DNA from: CBDCLY01 sp965218715
GTDB lineage: Bacteria > Bacteroidota > Bacteroidia > Flavobacteriales_E > Vicingaceae
DNA length: 64,000 nucleotides
NCBI GenBank assembly: GCA_965218715.1
Contig: CBDCLY010000033.1
Location: forward strand, 1-64,000
Reading direction: 5' to 3'
Part shown: one piece after another, positions 34,993-45,043 of the stretch
Numbering within the stretch: position 1 is the stretch's first letter
Layout: every line of letters starts with the position of its first letter
Position numbers and translations under genes: made by a program
Notes under the pieces: model-generated
What the model was told of the DNA's origin: nothing
Databases searched by the model: none
Seen by the model: only the letters and a program-made list of their open reading frames with translations

Positions 34993-35784
34993 ATGAAAAA
35001 GAGAGTACTACTTATTGCAGCTGTTTTTGTTGCAAGTGCAAGTTTTGCACAAGACGCAATGACGTCTAAAAATGGAACGCCAATTTTACCAGAGGCAGGT
35101 GACTATGCAATAGGATTCGATGCTGGAAACTTAACTGGTTATTTTGGTAACATGTTAAACGGTAACACTAATAATGGTGCTGCTAACCTTAATTTAATGC
35201 AAAATCAAACGATTTACGGTAAAATGTTTATCGATGCGAACAAAGCATACAGAGGTATGGTAAGATTAGGTTTCGGATCTAATACAGATCGTACTTCAGT
35301 TGCTGATATTTCTCCTAATGCACAAGCTGGTGACCAGGTTGAGGATGAAGTGAAAAACAGTAACATGAACATCACTATTGGTGGTGGAATTGAAATGAGA
35401 AGAGGAAAAGGAAGATTGCAAGGTGTTTACGGACCAATGGCAATGATTTCTTTAGGTTCTTCTAGTACTGAAAACACTTACGGTAACGATATCGAAGATA
35501 TGGGTGCTGGTACGTCTTTAACTACTGAGACTAAAGCAGGTGGATCTTTCGGTTTAACTTTAGGTGCTTTTGGTGGTGTTGAATATTTCTTCGCTCCAAA
35601 AATGTCTGTAGGTGCTGAGATCTCTTGGGGTATCAACTTCAATAGCCAAGCTAATGGAGAGACTACTACTGAGACTTACGATGGTACAGCTACTACTAGC
35701 TCAACTTCTGAGACTGGTGGTTCTTCATCTTTCGGATTAGATGTACAGCCTAATTCAATGATTTCTTTAAACTTCCATTTCTAA
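34993..35784 (+). CDS. Outer-membrane beta-barrel protein
   Basis: This 263-residue protein has a signal peptide (ending VASASFAQ), then a barrel-type pattern of alternating residues and Gly/Asn/Thr-rich turns, ending SMISLNFHF with the terminal Phe expected for BAM-dependent insertion. It is the only gene between its promoter and a strong terminator, so it is monocistronic. Codon choice is more uniform (GGT, GCT, TCT, TTA) than in its neighbours, which suggests high expression. No specific function can be named. Confidence 0.75.
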   Translation: MKKRVLLIAAVFVASASFAQDAMTSKNGTPILPEAGDYAIGFDAGNLTGYFGNMLNGNTNNGAANLNLMQNQTIYGKMFIDANKAYRGMVRLGFGSNTDRTSVADISPNAQAGDQVEDEVKNSNMNITIGGGIEMRRGKGRLQGVYGPMAMISLGSSSTENTYGNDIEDMGAGTSLTTETKAGGSFGLTLGAFGGVEYFFAPKMSVGAEISWGINFNSQANGETTTETYDGTATTSSTSETGGSSSFGLDVQPNSMISLNFHF

Positions 35785-35806
35785 GAGAAGTTTAAATCAA
35801 TAAAAG

Positions 35807-35834
35807 AAACCTCGACATTGTCGGGGTTTTTTTT
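35807..35834 (+). terminator. Rho-independent terminator
   Basis: CCTCGAC, ATT loop and GTCGGGG form a 7-bp stem followed by eight Ts, starting about 25 bases after the outer-membrane protein stop. Confidence 0.85.
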
Positions 35835-35879
35835 ATGCCTTTTTTTTACTTCGCCTACTTAAAGAATTACTTTTGCCAA

Positions 35880-37415
35880 ATGAGTTCAGCCGACGAAAAT
35901 TTAAAGAGCATTATTGCTCACGCCAAAGAATACGGATTTGTTTTTCCTTCCTCAGAAATTTATGATGGATTGGGTGCAGTTTACGATTATGGCCCATTGG
36001 GTTCAGAATTGAAAAATAATCTCAAGCAATATTGGTGGAAAGCCATGGTGCAAATGCATGAAAACATTGTTGGAATCGATAGTGCTATATTCATGCATCC
36101 TAAAACTTGGCAAGCTTCAGGTCATACTGATGCTTTCAATGACCCTTTAATAGACAATAAAGACTCTAAGAAAAGGTATCGCGCAGATGTCTTGGTGGAA
36201 GAGTGGGTGGCAAAAATTGAAGGCAAAATCAATAAAGAAGTCACAAAAGCAGCAAAACGATTTGGTGATAGCTTTGATGAAGAGCAATTTAAAGCAACCA
36301 ATCCAAGAGTATTAGCCAATCAAGGTAAGATAGATGATGCCAATGCGCGATTTAAGTCGGCCATGGATCAAGACAATCTGGAAGAGGTAAGGCAATTGAT
36401 CATTGATCTAGAAATTGCCGATCCTGTTAGCGGATCTAAGAATTGGACTGAAGTAAGGCAATTCAACCTCATGTTTAGCACCGAAATGGGTGCAACAGCA
36501 GATGGGGCACAAACAATTTATTTGCGACCTGAAACAGCACAAGGAATTTTTGTCAATTTTTTAAATGTTCAAAAAACAACACGACAGAAAATTCCATTTG
36601 GCATTGCTCAAATTGGGAAGGCTTTTAGAAATGAAATTGTAGCACGACAATTCATTTTTAGAATGCGCGAGTTCGAACAAATGGAGATGCAGTTTTTTGT
36701 TAGACCAGGTGAAGAAATGAAATGGTACGACTTCTGGAAAGAGAACCGAATGAAGTGGCACTTAAACTTGGGCATCAGCAAAGACAAATACCGTTTCCAC
36801 GACCATTTAAAAATGGCCCATTATGCAAATGCTGCAGCAGATATTGAATTCAATTTCCCATTTGGATTCAAAGAATTAGAAGGAATTCATTCTAGAACTG
36901 ATTTTGACCTTAAAAGACATCAAGAATTTGCTGGCAAGAAGCTACAATTTTTCGATCCTGAAATCAATGAAAACTATGTTCCATACGTGGTAGAGACCTC
37001 CATTGGCTTAGATCGTTTGTTTTTAGCAGTTTTCTCCAACGCATTGATGAATGAAACATTAGAAGATGGGTCCCAAAGAATGCTTTTGAAATTACCCCCT
37101 TTTTTAGCTCCATATCAAGTGGCCATACTGCCTTTGTTGAGGAAAGACGCATTGCCTGAAAAGGCAAGAGAAATCATGAAAGGTCTTCAGGCAAAGTTCA
37201 ATTGTCAGTACGATGAAAAAGATGCCATTGGTAAACGATATAGAAGGCAAGATGCCATTGGTACTCCATTCGCCATAACCATCGATCATCAAAGTTTAGA
37301 AGACAATACAGTTACCATTAGAGAAAGAGACAGCATGAAACAAGAGCGCATTCAAATTGAAGAGCTCAGTTCAAGGATTGCTGAAAAAGTGGATATGGCT
37401 AATTATTTGATTTAG
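35880..37415 (+). CDS. glyS: Glycyl-tRNA synthetase (dimeric alpha2, class II)
   Basis: This 511-residue enzyme charges tRNA-Gly. Class II motif 2 region is FGIAQIGKAFRNEI preceded by LRPETAQGIFVNF, motif 3 is VETSIGLDRLFLAV, and a C-terminal anticodon-binding domain starts near YQVAILPLL. The ORF can be extended to 35835, but the ATG at 35880 (MSSADENLKSII) is the family start. TACTTTTG at 35868-35875 ends four bases before the ATG, so the transcript may be nearly leaderless. The stop overlaps the convergent OmpA-family gene. Confidence 0.93.
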   Translation: MSSADENLKSIIAHAKEYGFVFPSSEIYDGLGAVYDYGPLGSELKNNLKQYWWKAMVQMHENIVGIDSAIFMHPKTWQASGHTDAFNDPLIDNKDSKKRYRADVLVEEWVAKIEGKINKEVTKAAKRFGDSFDEEQFKATNPRVLANQGKIDDANARFKSAMDQDNLEEVRQLIIDLEIADPVSGSKNWTEVRQFNLMFSTEMGATADGAQTIYLRPETAQGIFVNFLNVQKTTRQKIPFGIAQIGKAFRNEIVARQFIFRMREFEQMEMQFFVRPGEEMKWYDFWKENRMKWHLNLGISKDKYRFHDHLKMAHYANAAADIEFNFPFGFKELEGIHSRTDFDLKRHQEFAGKKLQFFDPEINENYVPYVVETSIGLDRLFLAVFSNALMNETLEDGSQRMLLKLPPFLAPYQVAILPLLRKDALPEKAREIMKGLQAKFNCQYDEKDAIGKRYRRQDAIGTPFAITIDHQSLEDNTVTIRERDSMKQERIQIEELSSRIAEKVDMANYLI

Positions 37416-38413
37416 TTAGCTTCTAAAATCTCTAGTAATTCGTCTAGTTTAGGAGTTAAAATCACTTCTGTGCGTCTATTCTTACTTCTTCCTGCCTTAG
37501 TAGAATTGTCTGCTATTGGAGAAAACTCTCCTCTGCCACTTGCGCTTAAGCGTTCCTGAGCTAAGGCTTTGTTCTCTAACATGATCTTTACAACCGAAGT
37601 AGCTCTTAATACACTTAGGTCCCAATTGTCTTTAATGGTTCCACTGCCATTCAATGGCTCATTATCTGTATGACCTTCTACCATAACATTAATGTCTTGG
37701 TTTTGTTCCAGCACAGTGCTTAACTTCTGGATGACCTCTTTTCCTTTAGAGTCTACAGTATAACTACCAGACTTGAACAATAGACTTTCATCCAATGAAA
37801 CGTAAACTTTTCCATTTCTTTGTTCAATCGTAAGGCCATTGTTTTCGAAACCCAATAGTGCTTGTTGAACTTTTGTTTTTAGTGCATTAACTGCCGAATC
37901 CTTTCTTGCCAAAATGGCTTCCAATTCTTCAACTCTTCCAGCGCGTTCATCCAACTCTGACTGAATTTTATTCAAGCTCTTTTCCTTTGCGCCTAAATCC
38001 ATTCTTAGCTTTTCTAAAGCATCAGATTGTTTTTGCAATTCAGCTTGAGATGCTTGTAAATTGGAGAACAATGTGCTGGTTTCGGCTTGATTTCCTCTCA
38101 ATAAAGCTGAATTTTTATCCAATAATAATTCATACGTTTCATTTAACTTATCGTAATTCTTAGTCATCAAGCGAAGTGACTTCCCGTAAATTGTTGTATC
38201 TAGTTTCAACGATTTATTAGTCTTCTCCATTGATTCCAAACGATCACTAGTTTCTGCAAATTTCTCCTCCAATATTCTGTTTTGCTCCTTAAGAGCATTT
38301 CGTTGTTCTTCGCAAAGTTCTTTTTTGCTTTTGATATCTTGAAATTTCTTTGAAGGAACACAAGCTCCTAAAACAGATAGAATTAGCAATAGCGGGAATA
38401 ATTTTTTCATCAT
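37412..38413 (-). CDS. OmpA-family peptidoglycan-associated lipoprotein with coiled coil
   Basis: About 333 residues. Lipoprotein signal LLILSVLGAC, then a long coiled coil (about 25-190) with frequent Glu, Lys and Leu heptads, then an OmpA C-terminal domain with VMVEGHTDNEPL and SASGRGEFSPIADN plus the NRRTEVIL signature, which binds diaminopimelate in peptidoglycan. The frame opens at a TTG at 38431; the ATG pair at 38413/38410 precedes the signal directly. Likely an outer-membrane lipoprotein reaching through the periplasm to the wall. It is convergent with glyS (3-bp overlap). Confidence 0.88.
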   Translation of the reverse strand: MMKKLFPLLLILSVLGACVPSKKFQDIKSKKELCEEQRNALKEQNRILEEKFAETSDRLESMEKTNKSLKLDTTIYGKSLRLMTKNYDKLNETYELLLDKNSALLRGNQAETSTLFSNLQASQAELQKQSDALEKLRMDLGAKEKSLNKIQSELDERAGRVEELEAILARKDSAVNALKTKVQQALLGFENNGLTIEQRNGKVYVSLDESLLFKSGSYTVDSKGKEVIQKLSTVLEQNQDINVMVEGHTDNEPLNGSGTIKDNWDLSVLRATSVVKIMLENKALAQERLSASGRGEFSPIADNSTKAGRSKNRRTEVILTPKLDELLEILEAN

Positions 38414-38479
38414 TATAATTTTATTTTGCAATAGTACTTAGAATCGTGAACCTAGGTTTCAAATCTTTTAAATTAATGT

Positions 38480-39247
38480 TTAAGCTTTCATCGATAAACT
38501 AACAGGGCAGTGGTCGGAATGTTTCACATCTGCTAATATTTCAGCGTGTTGAATTAAATGTTTAATGGGTTCACTTACCATGTTATAATCTATCCTCCAA
38601 CCTAAATTTTTTGCTCGTGCATTTGCTCGATAACTCCACCAACTATAATGATGTGGGTCTTTATTGATTGCTCTAAAGCTATCGACAAAGCCTGAAGCGA
38701 TGAATTCACTAACCCACTCTCTTTCTTCAGGTTTAAAACCTGAAGTATCTTTGTTGGTTTTTGGATTGTGGATGTCAATTTCTGTATGACATATGTTATA
38801 ATCACCAGTAATAATCAAGTTCGGAATCTTCTTTTTCAATTCGTCGATGTAGGTTTTAAAATCTTCCAGCCATTCCATTTTAAATGCTTGCCTTAAATCA
38901 CCACTTGAACCAGAAGGCATGTATACGCTCATCACAGAATAGTCCTTAAAGTCACAGCGTATCACTCTTCCTTCAAAGTCATACTTTTCTATTCCACATC
39001 CATACTCGATATGTTGTGGTTCTTCTTTTGTCCAAATGGAAACACCACTATACCCTTTTTTTTCAGCAGATACCCAATAATGCCGATAACCTAGTTGCTC
39101 TATTGCTTCAGTATTTACTTGCTCTGGTCGGGCTTTTGTTTCTTGAATACAAAGGATGTCAACATTGGCCGACTCAAGCCATTCAATAAGGCCTTTTTTC
39201 ATTGCCGCCCGAATTCCATTTACATTATAGGTGATGATTTTTTTCAT
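38480..39247 (-). CDS. xth: Exodeoxyribonuclease III
   Basis: This 255-residue EEP-fold nuclease acts at abasic sites in base-excision repair. Motifs include ITYNVNGIRAA, ILCIQETKA with the metal-binding Glu, SVYMPSG, ITGDYNICH with the catalytic Asp, LGWRIDYNM and the terminal SDHCPV with the catalytic His. Length and order are standard for ExoA/XthA. It is the gene upstream of the OmpA-family lipoprotein on the same strand, 66 bp apart. Confidence 0.94.
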   Translation of the reverse strand: MKKIITYNVNGIRAAMKKGLIEWLESANVDILCIQETKARPEQVNTEAIEQLGYRHYWVSAEKKGYSGVSIWTKEEPQHIEYGCGIEKYDFEGRVIRCDFKDYSVMSVYMPSGSSGDLRQAFKMEWLEDFKTYIDELKKKIPNLIITGDYNICHTEIDIHNPKTNKDTSGFKPEEREWVSEFIASGFVDSFRAINKDPHHYSWWSYRANARAKNLGWRIDYNMVSEPIKHLIQHAEILADVKHSDHCPVSLSMKA

Positions 39248-39360
39248 GATAAAGCTCCCGCATAAGTTTCTTTAAATTTACCTTAGAATAATTTCTTGGG
39301 AAAATTGTAGTTTAAACGGCTAAACCTAACACTTTAGCCCAATACTCCCAAATTTATCCT

Positions 39361-42300
39361 TTGCATTTGAAAGCCCTCGGATTTTGCTTAGTTATTTTTT
39401 TCTGCTCTGGCGTATTGCTTGGACAAGAAGCATCGAACAAGAGAATAAAATCTATTTTCATTGATGGCGATACCATACAAATAGATTCGTTGAGCATTAT
39501 TCCTAATTCGGTTTTTATTGTAAATGAAGCCAAGCAAAAAATCCCAGATTTTTTGTTTCAAATGGATTATACCAACGCCCAACTCATCAATAAAGGAATT
39601 GCAATCGGTCAAACATTAAAGTTTCGATATCGGGTTTTTCCCTTATTGTTTACCGCTACCTATTCCCATAAAAGCAAATCCCAAATAGAACAAGAAGATC
39701 CTGGTAAATACGATTACTTTACTTTAAAACCTCAAACCCAGAATCAAGACCTTTTTGCCCTTTCGGGATTATCGAAAAATGGAAGTATATCACGGGGGAT
39801 AAGCTTTGGAAACAATCAGGATTTGTCTATTCGTTCTAATCTTGACTTACAATTAGCAGGTAAAGTAACAGAAGACATCAGCATTCAGGCGGCCATCTCA
39901 GACAATAGCATACCCATTCAAGCTGAAGGGAATACTCAACAATTGCAAGAATTTGATCGGGTGTTTATTCGACTTTTTAATGAAAACTCTTCATTAATTG
40001 CTGGGGATTTCCTTTTGACAAGGCCTTCAAGTTACTTCATGAATTTGAACAAAAAAGTTCAAGGAGGGGGATTCTCAACAACAATTGTAACACGAAAAAA
40101 TAAGGCGAAGGAGCAACAAGGAGTTTTTAAAACTGCCTTGAATGCAGCAATCTCAAGAGGAAAATTTTCTCGAAATGTCATCGATGGTATAGAAGGAAAC
40201 CAAGGCCCCTATCAATTGCAGGGCGCAGAAGGAGAAAGTTTCATCATTGTTTTGTCTGGAACTGAAAAAGTATATGTGAATGGCAAACTATTAAAGAGAG
40301 GGCAAGAATTCGACTATACCATTGATTACAATACTGCTGAATTGAGTTTTATGCCAAGTCAAATCATTACCAAAGACAAAAGAATTGTAGTTGAATTTCA
40401 ATATGCTGAAAGGAATTACGCCCGGTCATTAATCTTTGTGGAAAACCAATACAAACAAAATAAGTTCCAGTTGGACTTTAATGTTTACAGCGAACAAGAC
40501 AATAAAAATCAGTCCTTATTGCAAGAACTAAGTGATGAAGATAAATTGGTACTAAAGGAAGCTGGTGACGATTTTTCTAAAGCGCAAGTAAGTGGAATAG
40601 ATAGTGCCGATTTTGAGAATGATCAGGTGCGTTATCGCTTAACCGATTCCTTGGGTTTTGCAAATGTTTTAGTCTATTCTAAAGACCCTGATTCAGCCAA
40701 ATACCAAGCAAAGTTTTCATTGTTAGGGGCTGGACAAGGAAACTATGTTCAAAGTCAGAGTGATGGTAATGGCAGGGTTTTTCAATGGATCGCTCCACAG
40801 AATGGGATTCCTCAGGGCTCATATGAACCTGTAATTGTATTGATAAGCCCTAAAAAAAGACAATTGATCAGTTTAGGCTTGGCTTATAATTTTAATGAAG
40901 AAACGGCTGTAGAGGTAGAAGGGGCCTTTTCCAATTACGACATCAATACTTTCTCCAATAAAGATGCTGCAGACAATACAGATTTAGGTTTAAAATTGGC
41001 CTTTAAACATCAAGAGGTGTTGAGAAAACAAGATTCTGCTCCAAGTCTGCTATGGAGATCAAATGTATTTTATGAGCAAATTGGAGCAAATTTTCAATTC
41101 ATAGAGCGTTATAGAGATGTTGAGTTTCAACGCGATTGGAATCTTCAGGGATTGGTTTTGAATGGAAATGAACGAATCATTAGAGCCAACACTGGACTAA
41201 AAAAAGGGGAATCAAATTTCGATTATCAATTTTCTACTTTTAGCAAAGGAAGCGATTATGAAGCTTATCGGAATGGCTATTCTGGAAATTTAAAGCACAA
41301 AGGATTTTCTTTGCAATCTAAAGGAAGTTGGTTAACGGCCAATTCTATGGACAACAATGAATTTATCCGTCATTATACAACACTTAAGCAAAAAGTATTT
41401 GGGCTAACTGCTGGGGCTTATCTGGAGCAAGAAAGAATCTTGTTCTATCAAGGTAAATCAGATTCCATTAAGGCTGGGAGTTTTGACCGTCTAATTTGGA
41501 GGGCATTTATCGAACAGGGAGATAGTAGCTCTAATACAGTCCGACTTGGCTACAGTGAGATTTACGACTATTTTCCTATAGACACTCGTTTGAGCTACGC
41601 CCTGAAGAGTGAAAATATGGACTTGGCATTCAATTGGAAGAAAAGTCCCAAAAGCAATTTAAAAGCAACAGCGACCTATCGAAAATTGAAGATATTAAAC
41701 TCTGAATTGAGCAGCAGAGATCCTGAAAATACCCTCTTAGGCCAGGTGGAATATAACCTAAAGGCAATGCGAGGCTTCATTAGTTCCAACACTTTTTATC
41801 AAATTGGGTCTGGGCTGGAATACAAAAGAGAATTTTCCTTTTTAAATGTTAACGATGGATTGGGAACTCACGTTTGGATAGATTTTAATGATAATGGAAT
41901 AAAAGAGTTAAATGAGTTTGAGGCAGCTGGTGCAAACAATGCATTTAGGGCAAACTACATCAAGGTGTTCACCCCAACTTCTGAATTCGTTCGGGTATTT
42001 AGCAACCAATTCAATCAAGTCTTTTTGATTAAACCCGCAGCAATAATAAAATCCAACAAAGGCTGGAAGAAATACATTGCTAAATTTTCCAACAAATTGG
42101 CCTATAGAAGTGAACGGAAATTACTCACAGAAGAAAATAGTTACGATCCTCTTTTTGCTAGTATTAAGGACAGCAATTTGATTTCCTTAAATTCTTCTTT
42201 TTCTAACACACTTTACTTCAATAGACTTCATCCTAATTTTGGAATGGATTATTATTTCCTCAACAACTCCAATAAGAATTTGCTTATCAATGGATTCGAA

Positions 42301-42828
42301 AGACGAGATTTAATCCTTCATGAAATAAAATCTCGATACAACTTAAATAGTGTTTATTCTCTAGAGCTGAGAATGACCCAATCTGAACGAAGAAATTCAT
42401 CTGAGTTTTTTGCTAATCGCAATTATACCATTGAAAGTGCTGAAATAGAACCGAGAGTTATTTTTCAGCCATCAGTTAGTTTACGCTTGAGTTTGAGTGC
42501 ATCTTATTCAGATAGGAGTAATCAAATTGGAAGTGAAAAAGCAATCTTGAAATCTAGCAATGTAGAATTGAATTACAACCAAGCTGGAAAAGGTACTTTT
42601 CTTCTTGGATTTGGTTTTGTTCAAATTGATTTTAATGAAATTGCTTCTTCCTCTTTGAGTTTTGAAATGTTGGATGGATTGCAAAATGGCAACAACATTA
42701 CTTGGAACACAAGTTGGCAAAGAAACCTTTCGGATAATTTACAATTAAGTATTAATTATACTGGAAGAAAATCAGATGCGATTCGAGTAATCCACACTGG
42801 AGGAATGCAGCTTAGAGCTTATTTCTAA
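39361..42828 (+). CDS. Very large outer-membrane/exported protein, SprA-like N-terminal motifs
   Basis: This 1155-residue protein has a signal peptide (GFCLVIFFCSGVLLGQ). The stretch from about residue 135 (SKNGSISRGISFGNNQD, then AAISDNSIPIQAEGNTQQLQEFDRVFIRL) strongly resembles conserved motifs at the front of SprA, the giant T9SS translocon barrel, but the protein is half that length. The rest is beta-rich with many aromatic-ended strands and finishes GGMQLRAYF, consistent with an outer-membrane barrel. No ATG is available; the start is a TTG at 39361 or, giving the cleaner signal peptide, 39367. A conserved Bacteroidota family of unknown role. Confidence 0.75.
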   Translation: MHLKALGFCLVIFFCSGVLLGQEASNKRIKSIFIDGDTIQIDSLSIIPNSVFIVNEAKQKIPDFLFQMDYTNAQLINKGIAIGQTLKFRYRVFPLLFTATYSHKSKSQIEQEDPGKYDYFTLKPQTQNQDLFALSGLSKNGSISRGISFGNNQDLSIRSNLDLQLAGKVTEDISIQAAISDNSIPIQAEGNTQQLQEFDRVFIRLFNENSSLIAGDFLLTRPSSYFMNLNKKVQGGGFSTTIVTRKNKAKEQQGVFKTALNAAISRGKFSRNVIDGIEGNQGPYQLQGAEGESFIIVLSGTEKVYVNGKLLKRGQEFDYTIDYNTAELSFMPSQIITKDKRIVVEFQYAERNYARSLIFVENQYKQNKFQLDFNVYSEQDNKNQSLLQELSDEDKLVLKEAGDDFSKAQVSGIDSADFENDQVRYRLTDSLGFANVLVYSKDPDSAKYQAKFSLLGAGQGNYVQSQSDGNGRVFQWIAPQNGIPQGSYEPVIVLISPKKRQLISLGLAYNFNEETAVEVEGAFSNYDINTFSNKDAADNTDLGLKLAFKHQEVLRKQDSAPSLLWRSNVFYEQIGANFQFIERYRDVEFQRDWNLQGLVLNGNERIIRANTGLKKGESNFDYQFSTFSKGSDYEAYRNGYSGNLKHKGFSLQSKGSWLTANSMDNNEFIRHYTTLKQKVFGLTAGAYLEQERILFYQGKSDSIKAGSFDRLIWRAFIEQGDSSSNTVRLGYSEIYDYFPIDTRLSYALKSENMDLAFNWKKSPKSNLKATATYRKLKILNSELSSRDPENTLLGQVEYNLKAMRGFISSNTFYQIGSGLEYKREFSFLNVNDGLGTHVWIDFNDNGIKELNEFEAAGANNAFRANYIKVFTPTSEFVRVFSNQFNQVFLIKPAAIIKSNKGWKKYIAKFSNKLAYRSERKLLTEENSYDPLFASIKDSNLISLNSSFSNTLYFNRLHPNFGMDYYFLNNSNKNLLINGFERRDLILHEIKSRYNLNSVYSLELRMTQSERRNSSEFFANRNYTIESAEIEPRVIFQPSVSLRLSLSASYSDRSNQIGSEKAILKSSNVELNYNQAGKGTFLLGFGFVQIDFNEIASSSLSFEMLDGLQNGNNITWNTSWQRNLSDNLQLSINYTGRKSDAIRVIHTGGMQLRAYF

Positions 42829-43764
42829 TTATTTCAAATTATGTGTAGTTGAAGCCATTTCATAGTCTTCAGCATATAAGAAAAGCGTGTATTTTCCGGC
42901 CAGAAGCATTTCCTCTTCATCTAAATGTTCGTAATCAAGGCAAATCTCAGTGTTGGTATTTGCATAGTCTACAACAAGTTTGTCAGAAAAATGTCCTTGT
43001 ACTCCATTGAATTGAAACTTATATTCATCTCCAATACCAGCCGCTAAGATTTTACCATCAGGGGCAAGTACTCTTAAGTACAAGGTTTTCTTACCGGCCT
43101 TTGCAATTTGGTTTTCATCCAATTGAAAGCAAACTCTAATTTTATCTGTTTTACGTGCTCTATTGGTTTCTTTGCCAGTCATGTCTTTTCTTACATTAAC
43201 CCCAAAGACCCTAACTTCTGAAACATCTAACCTGCTGGCAATTGCCACTTTACTGCTCAAATTCTCGTTCGATTTTTCAAGCTCTTTAGTTTTACTTCTT
43301 TCTTGACTAAGTGTTCTTCTTACCTGTTTATTCTCCTTTCTTAAGCCAACATTTAGAGTATTGATGGAGTCTATTGTTACCACATAACCCCTCATAATAG
43401 TGCGCAGGGTAGTGGTTTCTTTTTTCAATTTGTATATCGCAAAGTCCTTGTCTTTAACCTTGTCTAACAAGTCTTCAACTTCTGCTCTTCTATTGGCCAA
43501 TTCAACCTTCATTGAGTCATTATCGGTTTCCAAGCTATCGAACTCATTCAGCATTTCCTCTAATTCAGATTGAAGCTCACCGCGTTCGTCTTCAAGGTAT
43601 TCTACCTCAGTTCCTTTTTGAGCATTTGTTTTTCTTAGCTCAAATAGTTGCCAAGTCATTAGCCCTAATCCTAAGGAGAGGAAAACAATTAAAATACTTA
43701 GCAACCTAATTTGCTTGTTCTTTTTTTGAATTTCTAGATTAGAATTTTCTGCTTCTCCTGACAT
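42829..43764 (-). CDS. Membrane-anchored coiled-coil protein
   Basis: This 311-residue protein has one transmembrane helix (about 22-42, LLSILIVFLSLGLGLMTW), a coiled coil (about 45-170), and a C-terminal beta-rich domain (about 175-311, starting VSEVRVFGVNVRKD). I do not recognise the family by name; similar proteins are common in Flavobacteriales. The topology suggests a cytoplasmic N-terminus and a periplasmic coiled coil. Its stop codon touches that of the large outer-membrane protein, with no base between. Confidence 0.65.
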   Translation of the reverse strand: MSGEAENSNLEIQKKNKQIRLLSILIVFLSLGLGLMTWQLFELRKTNAQKGTEVEYLEDERGELQSELEEMLNEFDSLETDNDSMKVELANRRAEVEDLLDKVKDKDFAIYKLKKETTTLRTIMRGYVVTIDSINTLNVGLRKENKQVRRTLSQERSKTKELEKSNENLSSKVAIASRLDVSEVRVFGVNVRKDMTGKETNRARKTDKIRVCFQLDENQIAKAGKKTLYLRVLAPDGKILAAGIGDEYKFQFNGVQGHFSDKLVVDYANTNTEICLDYEHLDEEEMLLAGKYTLFLYAEDYEMASTTHNLK

Positions 43765-43858
43765 GTTCGACTTTTTAACAAAGATAGAACTTAGTGGCTA
43801 TTAATCAGAAAATGTCCTTGAAACTAAGCTCCTAGTCCTTTAGCTTAGAGTCAAGATT

Positions 43859-44539
43859 ATGTTTCAAGGTTTGATTCGGCTTTTTTTCCCTCCACTATGT
43901 GTCATTTGCAATCAGTTGATCGTTGTAAAGTCACATGAAATCTGCACATCCTGTTTAAGCAAATTGCCTCGAACGAATGCGCATCAAAGAAAAAATAACT
44001 CCATCGTTCAGATCTTTTGGGGAAGAGGAAATTATGAGCGTGTTACAGCATTTTGTCACTTTTACCCTAAAGGGATCGTTCAAAAATTAATGCATGAACT
44101 TAAATATAAAAATGGAATTGAACTTGGAGTTTTTATGGGGAAAATAGCAGCTAGTGATTTGCTGGAAAGTAACTTTTTTGATGAAATAGATTTGCTAATC
44201 CCAGTGCCAATGCACCCGAAGAAGCTAAAGAAGAGAGGGTTCAATCCAGCTGAAAAAATAGCAAGAGGAATTCAAGAAATCACAGGCATAGAATTAGACA
44301 ACAAGCATCTAATGAAGGTGGAGAATATTCAATCTCAAACCAAAAAGGGAAGGCTAGAGCGTTGGGATAATGTTAGTGACAATTTTAAAATAGAAGATTC
44401 AACAGTATTTGAAGGTAAACACATTTGTTTGGTAGATGACGTTTTAACAACTGGGGCAACTATAGAAGCCTGCTTCAAAGCATTATCCGAGATCAAAAAA
44501 CTAAAGATTAGTGTCTTCACATTCGCCCATACTTATTAG
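43859..44539 (+). CDS. comF: ComF-family phosphoribosyltransferase
   Basis: This 226-residue protein has an N-terminal zinc-ribbon-like region (CVICN and CTSCLSK), a central PVPMHPKKLKKRGFNPAEKIA motif and a PRPP-binding loop LVDDVLTTGATIEAC. This is the ComF/GntX layout, involved in DNA uptake for competence in some bacteria. The presence of dprA at the right end of the window is consistent with competence in this lineage but is not proof. It is followed 15 bp later by the methionine sulfoxide reductase gene. Confidence 0.88.
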   Translation: MFQGLIRLFFPPLCVICNQLIVVKSHEICTSCLSKLPRTNAHQRKNNSIVQIFWGRGNYERVTAFCHFYPKGIVQKLMHELKYKNGIELGVFMGKIAASDLLESNFFDEIDLLIPVPMHPKKLKKRGFNPAEKIARGIQEITGIELDNKHLMKVENIQSQTKKGRLERWDNVSDNFKIEDSTVFEGKHICLVDDVLTTGATIEACFKALSEIKKLKISVFTFAHTY

Positions 44540-44554
44540 CTAAATTTGTCCAAC

Positions 44555-45043
44555 ATGATTTCCGTTGAACTAGTAGACAATACCAACTTAAGCCGAAAAG
44601 ATATATACGGACAATTCCTTACTCAATTGGATGCCCTTATTGCTCAAGAAAGAAATTTAATAGCGAACCTGAGTAATCTTGCCGCGGCAATAAAGGAGCA
44701 ATTTAATTTTCATTGGGTAGGGTTTTATTTAGCAGATGAAAATGATTTAGTTTTAGGCCCTTTTCAAGGCCCATTGGCCTGCACTAGAATTGCTTTTAAT
44801 AAAGGAGTCTGTGGTCATGTTTATTCAACTCAGAAAAGTAAAATTGTTTCAGATGTTTCTTCATTTGATGCGCACATTGCTTGCAGTCCTGAAACTAAAT
44901 CAGAAATTGTTGTACCAGTAATAGTGGGTGGAGAAGTGAAACTTCTTATAGATATTGATAGTGTAAACCTAGCTGAGTTTGATGAGCATGATCTATTATT
45001 TTGTGAAAAATTAGCCCAATTAATAGCAGCAAAGCATGAATAG
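44555..45043 (+). CDS. msrC: GAF-domain free methionine-(R)-sulfoxide reductase
   Basis: About 162 residues forming a single GAF domain. The three cysteines of fRMsr are present: LACTRIAF, GVCGHVY and HIACSPE. The family reduces free Met-R-sulfoxide. A TTG at 44546 is an alternative start; the ATG at 44555 is preferred, because a TAAATTTG promoter-like element sits at 44541-44548, six bases before it. It overlaps the next gene by 8 bp. Confidence 0.87.
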   Translation: MISVELVDNTNLSRKDIYGQFLTQLDALIAQERNLIANLSNLAAAIKEQFNFHWVGFYLADENDLVLGPFQGPLACTRIAFNKGVCGHVYSTQKSKIVSDVSSFDAHIACSPETKSEIVVPVIVGGEVKLLIDIDSVNLAEFDEHDLLFCEKLAQLIAAKHE

